Source: Obelidium mucronatum (lineage: Eukaryota > Chytridiomycota > Chytridiomycetes > Chytridiales > Chytriomycetaceae). Taken from it: DNA of 64,000 nt. Within the stretch, counting starts at the first letter, position 1; the number at the start of each line of letters is the position of its first letter. The notes beneath the pieces are model-generated. The model was not told the DNA's origin and did not search any database. It saw only the letters and a list, made by a program, of their open reading frames with translations. Positions 53,676 through 64,000 of this stretch are shown piece after piece. The stretch spans positions 1-64,000 of the forward strand of contig JAIVFH010000090.1 of assembly GCA_025765595.1 (NCBI GenBank), in the 5' to 3' direction. Position numbers and translations under genes: made by a program.

Positions 53676-53893
53676 TGCTTTTTGATGCCTTTTGAGCCAA
53701 CAACTTGAAGCATTAGCCTTAATGTCATTAGCAATAAACAAGCAAAAAATCCATATGCTTGACCGTCAAGCTTGACTCCACTTCGGAATATACGGAACTG
53801 CGTCTTAATAAAATCCACCGAAATGCTGTAAAATTACCGGAACGCTTTCCGAAATGAAAATTTTGACTCATAAATAACCGTATAATTACAAAT

Positions 53894-55595
53894 ATGGCAT
53901 CAACAAATGCGAAAAGCCACTCTCGCTTGAGTACAGTCTCGGAATTATTCTCTGGATTCTACAAGAACGCTAAAGCTGCCATGAATACTGCCAACCATCA
54001 GGGCAATGAGCTCATTAAGGATCATCACCACACACAAGGTAAGTCCCATTTCCCTCAAGGACCTCTCCGTCCAACCAACAAAACGCACGAAAACTGGCTG
54101 ATTAGGAACCGGATTCGGTATTGAGGCCCGCCGAGCAAATCATTTGGAGGGACTGATTCCTCCAGCAGTCGAGACTCTTGACCTCCAAGTCGCCCGTTGC
54201 ATGGCGCGCATTGACTCCTTGGCTGCCACTCCCTTGGAGCAGTACGCGTACTTGGACAGAATCAGATCCGAAGACTCGACACTCTTTTACAAAGTCGTAA
54301 TGTCGAATTTAAGGGTATGTTGTTCTTCATGTGGCGTGCACGCCATTACTGCCAAAACTGGGAACCCTTTCCAATATTGTAAATATACCCACCCTAATTT
54401 CAACACTCTCTTGTCTTGGCATTGTTAGAAAGTCGTCTCTATCATCTACACTCCGACCGTAGGTCTTGCATGCCAGGAATTCTCCCACCTGTACACCCCA
54501 GGAAACGCACCCGGCCTGTTCCTCTCCTTGGCAAACAAGGACCACCTCGACGAAATTCTCAACAACTGGACAGGCCCTGAACCCGATATCTGCGTCATGA
54601 CAGATGGATCCCGCATCCTCGGTCTCGGCGACCTCGGAATCAATGGAATGGGAATCCCCATCGGGAAACTCTCCCTTTATGTCGCAGCAGGTGGCTTCAA
54701 CCCTGCCAAAACCCTCCCCATCACACTCGACCTCGGCACCAACACGCAGAAGCACTTGGACGACCCCTTCTACTTGGGCACCAAAGCCCCCCGCCCGGAT
54801 GACCCCGTCTTTTACGACTTTGTGGAAGCCGTCATGATTGCGCTCAAGAAAAAGTGGCCGCGTCTGCTCGTCCAGTTTGAAGACTTTTCCTCAGAACACG
54901 CGTTTGGCACCTTGGAGAAGCTCCGCGACCGTTACTTTATGTTCAACGACGACATCCAAGGAACAGGGGCCGTGATTCTGTCGGGTTTTATTAACGCGGT
55001 TCGCGTTTCGGGGATCCCGTTGGCGGAGCATCGGATTCTGTTTGTCGGTGCTGGGTCGGCTGGGGTGGGCGTTGCCTCACAGTTGATGGAGCATTTCCTC
55101 CGTGCTGGTGGAGATGGGGCTAGTATCGAGAAAGCAAAGTCTCACTTTTATCTGGTTGATAGCAAAGGCTTGATCACCACGGACCGTAGTGACGCGTCAC
55201 GGTATCCGCACCACAAGACACTGTTTATGAGGGGCGATATGAAGGGACAGCAGATTACATCTCTGGAAGAAGCAATCGATGTAATCAAGCCCACCGCGTT
55301 GATTGGACTCTCTGCAGTCGGTGGCGCTTTCACTGAGCAAATCTTGCGCAAAATGTCTGAAATCAATGCAAGACCGATCGTGTTTCCTTTGTCGAACCCG
55401 CTTGCGAATGCAGAATGTACTTTTGAAGATGCAATGCGTTGTTCAAATGGGTCTGTTATTTTCGCGTCTGGAACGGCGTTCCCGTCGCAGGCGCATCCAG
55501 TGACTGGAACGATTGTGGAGCCAGGGCAAGGGAATAACATGTGAGTAGGGGAGTGATATTTCATTATAATACGTGAATGTGGGAATTAACGATTT

Positions 55596-55630
<35 letters not shown>

Positions 55631-56066
55631 TATATTTTCCCAGCACTTGGATTTGGAGCGGTTTTGGCCAAGGCATCGAGTGTACCAGACAGTCTGATTT
55701 ACCGCTCTTCAGTCTCCTTGTCGGAACAGCTGACTGATGAAGAGGTGGATCAGGGGCTCTTGTACCCCAAGTTGGACCGCATTCGCGAGATCTCAGCTGT
55801 TTTGGCACGCGACGTCATTTTGCAGGCGTTGGCTGAGGTATGTAGCTGGAGTGTGTAGCTTGGGGGGTTGTTTTTGTTTTTTATGTGGTGTTTTCTGATG
55901 GTTGGTTCATATTCAGGGCATTGTACATGAACCGTATGTACTGAAGCTTTACGGGATTAAAGCGGGTGTCAAGTTTTCTGTTGCGGATTCTGAAAAAGCC
56001 AACACTTTGTTGAATTGGGTCAAGTCCCAAATGTACATCCCGACTTACGATAATTCGAAACTCTAA
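53894..56066 (+). CDS. Malic enzyme (NAD(P)-dependent, decarboxylating)
   Basis: Five exons: 53894-54038, 54106-54314, 54429-55540, 55630-55837, 55917-56066, in phase, 607 residues. It converts malate to pyruvate and CO2 with reduction of NAD or NADP. Malic-domain motifs: VVSIIYTPTVGLACQEF, VMTDGSRILGLGDLGINGMG, LVQFEDFSSEHAFGTLEKL and RYFMFNDDIQGTGAVILSG (metal and substrate site). The Rossmann domain has FVGAGSAGVGVASQL, then FPLSNPLANAECTFEDA and GQGNNMYIFPALGFGAV. Cofactor preference is not certain from sequence. No clear mitochondrial presequence is seen (the N-terminus is STNAKSHSRLSTVSEL). Intron 3 has a run of 32 A just before its acceptor, where a pyrimidine tract is normal. Confidence 0.95.
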
Positions 56067-56397
56067 GAATAACCTGTTGGATGAATGAGATGCAAACAAT
56101 AAAAAAGAAGTAATGAGAAAAGAGATTTACTGAATCTTAACGCATTTTTTAATAAAGGGTGTCGAAGGTGGGGGGTTGTTGGGCAATCCCTTGTTTTTTT
56201 TTGACAATCTCAGAATCCCTCAACAAGAAACACAATCAGAAACTTCCTTCAAACCAGCTCTTTTGTCCCCCTCTTTGTTAAATACTTGTAACAAGGAAAC
56301 AAAAGAAACGGTTGGTTCTGAAGCGTTGTTGGGGTCGACAATAGAGCCTGGCAACTGATCTGTCGTTTTATTCTCTTCGCGTTTTAGTACACCCAAG

Positions 56398-57977
56398 ATG
56401 ATCATGAACGACTCGCCAACTCCGACTGAGGAGCTATCTGTTTCTTCTACTTCGCATAACTCGCCACCTTCAGACGCGGCTATTGGCTATAAAAGCCAGG
56501 TCGAAACCCTGATTGAAGCTGGGAAAAGACTTTTGAGCCAACATCAAGGAAATCTTACGGCAGCATCTGCCCCCATGAAAGTAAAAGCGTGTTTTGATAT
56601 TTTTCTTTTTGAGTTTTATTCTTACTTAACCTATCCATAAAAATCAGAACCAGCATCATCTACACCATCAGCTATTGCTTGCTCCAGAGGCCAGTTCAGT
56701 CAACCACGAACATGATGAGGCCCTAAGTCTTCCACCAGTAGCTGAAATTGAAGAAATCCAATCTGAAAGCAGCGATGCCTTCGTGTACACACCAACAGTT
56801 TCCCAAATGCAAATGAATATGATGATGCAACAACAACAACAAGCACCACGTTACCAAATTGAGCACCAACAGTTTCTCCAGTTTATCGACCATCAACGCC
56901 AGCAGAACCAGCAGCAGCAGCAACAACAAGATCATATTGTGGAATCTCCAAAAAAACGTTCGCGGTCGTCAGCTGAACACACACCCCGACCTGTAAGTTG
57001 ACAAAGAAATTGGCGATCCGTATCTTACAACAATTTAATTCTTTCTTCTTCTTTTTTTTCTTCTTCTTTGTGGACAGTCAAACTCGTTCATGATCTACCG
57101 TAGAGAGAAACAGGCGGAAATTCTTGCACAGTACAAGGGTCAAAAAGCCCTTCATAATAATGCGATTTCCAAGGTTGTAGCAGACATGTGGCGTGAAGAG
57201 ACTCCTGAAGTGCGAGCTGAATATGCCGCAAAGGCTGAGCATGAGGTATACCCTTCTACGAGTCAATCCACAGGTTCATAACTTAAAAAAAAAAACGCAT
57301 TCACTTTTTAGAAAATCCAACACATGATTAAATATCCCGGATACAAATACACACCCCGCCGAGGAATGACCAGTGGTGGCCAGCAACGAAAAAAGGCGGG
57401 CCCCAACAGCGTCAGCTCAATGGCAACAATGTTGCAACAACAACCAACAAAATCAGAACACGTTCAAGTACATCTTCTTCCCATGCCACAGCCAATCGCC
57501 ATCAAACAGTCGGACCTCTCGGATCCAAATCAACAGCAGCAGCAGTTTTTCAGTTACAATCCAATTATGGCCCAAGCAGCAAATTTCCCCATGGAAAGAC
57601 ATTTCGTGACCTACTCAACGCAGCCTCAAAACGTGGGTGTAGGAGTCGGTGTTGGAATGAACCAGGCGCAGCTGGTTCAAGGAGCAACTTGGCCATATCA
57701 AATGATTACAACAGCATCAACACCGAGGTTTATTCAAGTACAGAGTGGAGATCCATCGTCTGCCCCACGCATCATTCAAGTTCAAGGAGATGCTCTTCAA
57801 GGGTTTGAGCAACAACAGCAACACCAGGAGTATTATGTGCCCGCGTATTTACCACAGTTTACTCAGCAGCTGCAAACAGCGAGTAATAGTATTGGTCAAT
57901 CGCAAGGAGGACAAACACAGCAGCAACAACAACAGCAGCAGTATCGCCCATGGAGTAACTCGTTCACGGATAACTAA
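56398..57977 (+). CDS. MATA-type HMG-box transcription factor
   Basis: Four exons: 56398-56580, 56648-56992, 57078-57245, 57312-57977, in phase, 453 residues. The HMG box spans about 175-245: PSNSFMIYRREKQAEILAQ, NNAISKVVADMWREETPEVR, then KYPGYKYTPRR. This layout (FxxYR near the start, N-x-x-I-S-x-x-x-x-x-x-W, and YPGYKYxPRR at the end) is that of MAT/sex-determining and Ste11-like HMG proteins. An intron falls inside the box. Flanks are Gln-rich, with a basic KKRSRSS patch just before the box. It should bind the minor groove of DNA in the nucleus. Neighbours are malic enzyme and a thioesterase, not the TPT/helicase pair of Mucoromycota sex loci. Confidence 0.85.
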
Positions 57978-58216
57978 AGAGGAAGAATGCATTTGGGAAA
58001 AGTGAGAAGCTGCACGGACTCAATTCCCCAACCCTTTTTTTTGTGAGCATCAGTAAAAAGAAATTGTACAGTTTTTTGAAATCACCCGCGAGCCACAATG
58101 GCATGTACACTTTCCTCATCCCATCAAGCCAACTACTATACGTCCATCCAAAGGACTCAAAAAACCATTAAGTCAAACTAGCCACCTGGTATTTAACAAA
58201 ATTAAAAAAAAAACAG

Positions 58217-58684
58217 ACACCGGAACAGACCCAAGAAAAACTCGATAAAGCAAACCACTTCATAAAAGCATCATACGATGCCGTTCCAAACGGATTTGTT
58301 GTTCGTTACTTGGCTGGAAACACAAAGGCCGTGGAAGTCACTAATTCGACATTGACTTTTGAGATTGTGATTCCTGACACAATGAACAACCCAATGGGAT
58401 CAGTTCATGGAGGCGCCATTGCGACAATTATCGATGAACTGACAACAATTGCTCATTATATCCTCAATGGAACCATGTTGCACGTGTCCACAAATTTATC
58501 CGTATCGTATGTTTCTGCTATTCGACAGGGAGACACGATCCTGTGCGAATGCGTGTCGAGGAATGTGGGGAAAACTCTCTTGTTTTCAACGGCTTATATT
58601 TACCGAAAGACACCGGAAGGGGCAAGAGGCCAGTTGCTGGCCTTTGGAAAACACACCAAGTTCTCCATGGAACCAAAACTTTAA
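58217..58684 (+). CDS. Hotdog-fold thioesterase (PaaI/ACOT13-like), 5' exon not located
   Basis: The exon from 58217 (after AAAACAG) to the stop gives 155 residues: PEQTQEKLDKANHFIKASYD, EIVIPDTMNNPMGSVHGGAI, ATIIDELTTIAHYIL, LSVSYVSAIRQGDTILCEC, ending AFGKHTKFSMEPKL. The NPMGSVHGGAIATIIDE helix and its HGG are diagnostic of the 4HBT family, with the Asp/Glu at the end of the motif as catalytic candidate. These enzymes hydrolyse acyl-CoA thioesters. An ATG with a short frame exists at 58099 (MACTLSSSHQANY), but I could not join it in phase. The start is therefore open. Confidence 0.8.
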   Translation, partial: TPEQTQEKLDKANHFIKASYDAVPNGFVVRYLAGNTKAVEVTNSTLTFEIVIPDTMNNPMGSVHGGAIATIIDELTTIAHYILNGTMLHVSTNLSVSYVSAIRQGDTILCECVSRNVGKTLLFSTAYIYRKTPEGARGQLLAFGKHTKFSMEPKL

Positions 58685-58750
58685 TACCGTCTGTCAACCA
58701 AAAAATAAACGGATAAAGATCAAAGATATATATCGACTTTCAGCGAAAAA

Positions 58751-61277
58751 TCAATGTCTCATATCCTCCATCTGCTCGTAACACCATTCCAGAAGATATG
58801 CAGTTGACGCCGTGAACCGAATGAAAGACAGAGCCGCAACGCTCCACAATAGAAAACTCAAGTACGGATTCACCGTACCTGCTCCAGATATCTTGGTGAT
58901 TACCCACGTGTTTGTAAACACAAACACGAGCATAAAGTTTGAAAAAAACCAAAACAAGACAACAAACGTTCGAAACTGTTTGAAAAAGTCGTCGTCGGTT
59001 GTCACTTCCTTGGAAGCTTCTATTTTACGATCATGCAAATGCGCTGCTTCATGGTTCAGCTTGTGCAGCGCATTCGCATACCATTCGTCAGAGTCCTTGT
59101 TTTGAGCAGGCAGCTCAACCGTAGCGACAGCTTCTCCCTTTTCATTTTTGGCAGCACTAACAGCTGGTAGCACGGAAGCACTGGTGATTCCTTTGGTCCC
59201 CCATGAAACATCATGAATATTACAGACTAAGAAAAGAGATGTGGTTAAAAACTGATCCGTCCAGAAAAGGATTTACTCACAAGCGTAGACCATCAAAATG
59301 TTTGCAAAACTAGGAATCATTAGCAAGTATTGCACCATACACGTAACAGTGTGCCATGGGTCCATATGAAGTATACTTGCCCCAGCGTATAAAACGTACG
59401 TTGACAATACAGACACCACTAAATTGCTGAAATTGGGAACGTCTCGCATATACTTGAATAGCCCATAGCTTTTTTCTTTTGTCACTGAAATATACTGCTC
59501 AATGTCATTGGTGATGGTCCAGAAGCCCATAAAGAGCATAAACACCATCAAAAGTGCAAATACGACAGCAAAAACAATATGCATCGTCTTGATTGCCTCG
59601 GGACGGTTTCCGAGGGAGGCAATAACCATCGACATGAGGGAACCAAGGTAAATCGAACGAAGTACAGCAGACACTGCCCCGCCGTATGGATAAAATGGAT
59701 CAATTCCAGCAGCACTTGTTATTCCCACGGTACATGCTGCAAGCGAATCAGTCCCGGCAATGTTAAAAAGAAACTGAGTTGGCAATTCGGTTGATTTTAG
59801 TAATCACGAAACAAAAAATTGAACTGCACTCACATAAAAGGAAAGGTACATGTTACCAATATTGAACCAAGAAAATAGCAAATTGATAGAATTATAAATC
59901 GCCTCAATAAACAAAAGCACTTTTCTTCCAAACGAGTGGCCAGACGAAAAAATACGAGAAGTGTTGAACAGTGCATGTACAGTTGCGAAAAAAGACCCAT
60001 TGAGCCATCTTCGTCGCTGCTTGATTAAATCGTGGAACTCGCTCGGCACATCCGTTTCTGCTTTCGCAAGCTTAACGTACTTGAGCACATATTGCGCATC
60101 GCTTCGCATCACCAACTCAAAGCAGAGAATCCGGTCTTCAGCCAAATACATGTTGGCTTCTGAAACATTGGTACCGTGAGGATTTTCCCCCTTAAAGTAC
60201 ATGTCCAGTGGTTTTCCTTGCAGTGCCTTGAATCGATACGCTGAAAAAGCTCCCGGAAGAACAGAAATATAGCCAAACATGGATTCCAAAGGCTTATCGA
60301 GAATATTGGACATTTTGTACTCAAAGTTCTGAACTGCAACCAACGGGTTCAACAAGTTTTTCATCCATGGCCCCAACTCTGCAGCAATTTCCCCACATGC
60401 TCCGGCGACATTAGGATTTCGTTCGAAAGCTTATTTTTAAAAAAATAATAAACGTCAAGTTCGTTTTTGAAGAAGATAAATAAAAAAAAATAAAAAAAAA
60501 ACCAACCGCGATATAAATGATAAAAAGACCGTTCCGTTGGTTTCGTACCCACATCAATCAGAATACAAATCTCCGGATCCAACTGATCACAAACAGCTTT
60601 AAAAAACCAGCGATGACTGTTAATCTTTTTGGCGTTTTTCTCCTTCAACAGAAAGATTGTCTGCATCGGACAGGACGGTCCATCCTTATTCGGATCATCC
60701 CCAAACCGAGTCACCAAGTGAGAATTGACACGAACTTGCGTGGTAAATTCGAAAATATGACCAGTGACTGGCTTATCATTGACAGAAGCACGGGGCAGGC
60801 CATCCATGTAACAACCCATAACGGATAATACATCTAGAGTTTTAGGGTGCACTTTCGATCGACCTAATTTTTTTTTCTCTATTATAAGGCAAAACTAAAG
60901 AAATTGAGAAACAAAACTACTAAACTCACCATCGGAAACAACAACAACCACAATCTCTTTCCACGAATCCGGACCCCACCCTTTTCCATTTGAATTCCCA
61001 TTACATAAAAACGCCACATTATCCATAACAGCACTCATGGTTTTTGAAAAGAGAATATCGTCCTCGGCATACCTTTTTGATTTTTTTGATTCATATGTGG
61101 GGGTAAGTACCAATCATCCATCATCATAAAAAAAAAGAATACAAACATTGTACAAACAACAGCAATCTTTGTCTTTCGTCCCATAGCCTTCTGTCTCAAC
61201 GTATAAGTGCTACTAAATTCATTGGGGTCCGTTGTAGCTGCCGTATATCTGTTGTTTGGTTTTTCTTAAAAAATCAC

Positions 61278-61308
<31 letters not shown>

Positions 61309-62115
61309 AAAACCCTCCAACCTCAAATGCGTAAACTCATCTCCATCTCGATGCGAAATATGCTTCAAATACTCATTACTCAATGGAATATTAATTATAA
61401 ACTGTCCATCCGTCAATCGGATATCCTGTTTACTCATTCTCGGGGCTCGTAAATTCATCATGGGGGCGTATCCTTGCACCCTCTGCGTTGGCTGCTGCTG
61501 CTGCTGCTGATCGCTGCTGTTTTTGTTTGTATTCGCGTGTTGCACCATTTGTTGGACTTGTTCGAACGGCGTGACAACAGTAATCGCTGTCGCGTCTGCA
61601 GGTACTGCCCCCGATGCCGGGGGGAAGTGAGCCGGGGCTGCAGAAACTGCTGTAGGTGTATGTGGTCTATGGGGGTGGTGGTGGTGGGCTTGTGCCGATG
61701 GACTCTGTGGGGGCGGTGGTTGTGGGGAATAATACTTTGCTGCTGCAGAATGTTCCGTCGTTGCCGAGTATTGTTGTGGTTCTTGGGGAGAGTATTGCTG
61801 CGCGGCTGGATAAGGAGATTGTTGAACTGGAAGGGGCTGCGATGGCAGCGGGTACCCTCCTACAAGAGGCTCGCCGGTTTCAGGGGATGGCGGCTGGGAC
61901 GCGTAAGGGGGAGGAACTGGGAGAGGTCGCGAAGACTGCTGCTGCTGCTGCTGCTGGGGTATGGAAAATTGCGGCTGTCCCTGCTGCATATACTGCTGCT
62001 GCATTTGGGAATATTGGTGGAGAATCCTCGACTTGATGACATAACAAAAAGACGCGAATCAGTCATCCCAGAACCAAAAAAACGGACATGTTCATACCTC
62101 GTCCTTCTCTGCCAT
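58751..62115 (-). CDS. Chitin synthase, division 1 type, copy A
   Basis: Eight exons: 62115-62098, 62031-61322, 61248-61147, 61072-60930, 60863-60507, 60429-59834, 59773-59281, 59226-58751, in phase, 964 residues. The N-terminal 200 residues are Gln/Pro-rich and disordered. The CHS1N-like segment follows ([18 protein letters not shown]), then the glycosyltransferase: [43 protein letters not shown] and [19 protein letters not shown] (the QRRRW signature). Several membrane helices and a C-terminal [16 protein letters not shown] lead to the tail. It polymerises UDP-GlcNAc into chitin at the plasma membrane. It lies 195 bp downstream of a second synthase on the same strand. Confidence 0.93.
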
Positions 62116-62310
62116 CCTTATTATTTAAAATATAAAAATAATAAGTTGATGAAAGAGACATTGGGATTGGGACAATCACACAATGGCCCATTGTTCACAA
62201 AAAAAAAAAAAAACACTATCGCAACTATAACAAAATATATTCAAAAACAACAATTGTAGACAATTGTTTGTACAAAGCCACAGGACTGAAAAGAAAAAAC
62301 AAATAATAAT
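62116..62310. promoter_or_regulatory. Short spacer between the two chitin synthase genes
   Basis: 195 bp, AT-rich, with an A14 tract. It must hold the 3' end of copy B and the promoter of copy A. No specific element can be named. Confidence 0.4.
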
Positions 62311-64000
62311 TCACATGACAGCATCGGCACCACGTTCCAGCACCCATTGAACCCAGTATACCATAGACCCCGCAAACCGGATTCCAGTCAACCCAACAAT
62401 ACTCCACAACAAAAAGATCAAGAATGGATTGGGTCCATTGATTTTAGTTCCATCCTTCAAGATGGTAACAGTGGCAGATGACATGGCCCGCATGACATAC
62501 TCGTTTGTAAGAACAAACACAAGAATAAAGTTACTCAGGAACCAGAACATGAGAACATATGTACGATATGCCTTGAAGTGATCTTAAAAAAAATATCAAA
62601 CATAGTTTGTTTTAGAATTCTTGAATTCCGATCGATAGACACGAAAGAGAAAAATAATAGAAACACACCTTCAGAAGTCTTACGTGAAGACGAACGCTCC
62701 ACCACTGCATGTGGGTTACTCAATTCAATGGCCATTTCCTTCAACTTTGCCAACTCATTTCCATAGTCTGGAGCAGGTACTTCCGTCGTTGTGACTTGCT
62801 TACCCTTTTCATTCTTGTTGGTTTGAACTGTAGGACCACTGGGTGTAGAATCTTGTCCTTTCGTTCCCCATGAAATATCGTGAATGTTACAGACTAATAA
62901 AAGACATTTAGAGTTTAGTTCCGCCAGTCTAAATTTCATCAATAATAAACAAACTCACATGCATAAACCATCAAAATGTTTGAAAAGCTCGGTGTCATGA
63001 GCAAATATTGCAACAAACACGTAAATGGGTGCCACGGGTCCAAATAAATCAAACTACTGACAATGTAGAGCACGTAGGTGGAAAGCAATGAAATCACCAA
63101 GTTGTAAAAGTTTGGATTGGTGGGAAGATATGCCATCAAATCACTGAAGGACTCAACAAAGTCTGGAATGTCTCTGATTTGAATGTAAATTGTCCAAACA
63201 ATCAGCGTCAACATGAGGACCATGAGAAGAGCAAAGATAACGGCAATAATAACCAGGAGTGGACGAATTGTGTCTGGCTTGTTTCCCAGGGAGGCAATCA
63301 CCATGGTGATAAAAGTTCCAATGTAGACTCCACGCATAACTGTCGAAACGGCTCCAGAGTAAGGGTAGAAAAGATCTTGACCAGGCTTGGACACGATTCC
63401 GGATGTACAAGCTGCGATTAACTTGTCACTGGTAATGTTGAACATGAACTACCAGTTCTTTGAATAAGTACAACTCAAGTGGAGAACACACTAAAAACGT
63501 AATCCACAAACTCACGTAGAAACAGCAATAGATACTTCCAATGTTGAACCATGAATAAACCAAGTTGATTGCATTGTAAAAGGTTTCAACCAAAAGCATG
63601 AATTTTCTGAAGATGGTGTGGTCGGAACCGAAAATACGGTAAAAGTTTTGCACAGCGTAGACAGACGCAAAGAAGGACCCGTTGAACCAACGACGGCGCT
63701 GCTTAATCAAGTCGCTGAATTCAGTGGGGACATCGGTCTCTGCTTTGGCTGACTTGACGTATTTCAAAATGTATCGCTTTTCTCGTTTCATGACAAGTTC
63801 AAAACACAGAATACGATCCTCAGCAAGATACTAATCAAAGCATTTAGAAATTTGAAAGGCGGAACGGAAAATTTTTTTTAAAACTCACCATATTGCTTTC
63901 AGAAACATTCGGCTTTTCAATCGTGTGGTCATTGTGAAGAGCTTCTCCCTTGAAATATTGTGCCAAAGGTTGGCCCTGCAGGGCCTGGTAACGATAGGCA
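62311..64000 (-). CDS. Chitin synthase, division 1 type, copy B (5' end outside window)
   Basis: Five exons are visible: 64000-63889 (partial), 63830-63516, 63448-62959, 62893-62669, 62582-62311, in phase, about 471 residues. Motifs: [39 protein letters not shown], membrane helices (VIIAVIFALLMVLMLTLIVW) and FCNIHDISWGTKG. The catalytic N-terminal half, with the first Asp motifs, lies beyond 64000. Introns fall at the same places and phases as in copy A at the Y/F and VYA/FC joints. Copy B has extra introns before MYLAEDR and before DHFKAYR. Tandem duplication is clear. Function as copy A. Confidence 0.92.

Noticed and set aside
61474..62259. 261-codon plus-strand frame opposite the chitin synthase N-terminus
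   Set aside because: Antisense of the Gln/Pro-rich coding exon; Leu/Arg/Cys-rich shadow.
1..64000. CRISPR array, bacterial operon or phage island
   Set aside because: Introns are pervasive, the only tandem array has 289-bp units without spacers, and all genes are eukaryotic.

Overview
The window looks like nuclear DNA of a zoosporic (chytrid-like) fungus. Genes are split by short GT-AG introns, mostly 50-78 bp. The gene content is fungal: two chitin synthases, an Agd3-type exopolysaccharide deacetylase with chitin-binding modules, a Ync13/Munc13-like exocytosis protein and a MATA-type HMG-box factor. A seven-helix receptor with rhodopsin-like signatures points to an early-diverging fungus rather than a yeast or mould. 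No database was available, so the taxonomic assignment is inference.

Positions 1-25100 are repeat-dominated. After one two-exon gene (9-914) comes a 289-bp satellite of about 15.4 copies (1225-5686). It abuts a broken Ty3/gypsy chromovirus on the minus strand (5687-9557). A gene tail plus a GC-rich palindromic repeat (719-1229) recurs as a direct copy at 11589-12099. Next is a mosaic of Ty1/copia remnants: minus strand 12158-13544, plus strand 13873-18326, minus strand 18375-18770 and 22271-23308. A degenerate pogo/Tigger-like DNA transposon (18771-20733), a tRNA-headed SINE- or LTR-like repeat (two copies) and a piggyBac-type MITE flanked by TTAA (23783-24448) complete the region.

Positions 25184-64000 are gene-rich and compact. 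In order: an orphan four-exon gene; an ankyrin-repeat protein; a calponin-homology-domain protein; a seven-exon secreted CE18-like deacetylase with internally repeated modules; an eight-exon C2/MHD protein; two tandem casein-kinase-1/TTBK-like kinases; an NYN-domain protein with a duplicated exon pair; a Cys-rich HNH-like protein; the receptor; two coiled-coil proteins; an unrecognised two-exon gene with an inverted broken copy; malic enzyme; the HMG-box gene; a hotdog thioesterase; and two head-to-tail chitin synthases, the second cut by the window edge.

A plausible shared theme is the cell surface. Chitin synthases, the chitin-binding deacetylase and the Ync13-like tether all act in wall or matrix deposition. 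This is inferred from family roles; no co-regulation is visible. Exon coordinates below were assembled by hand from splice sites and checked for reading-frame consistency.
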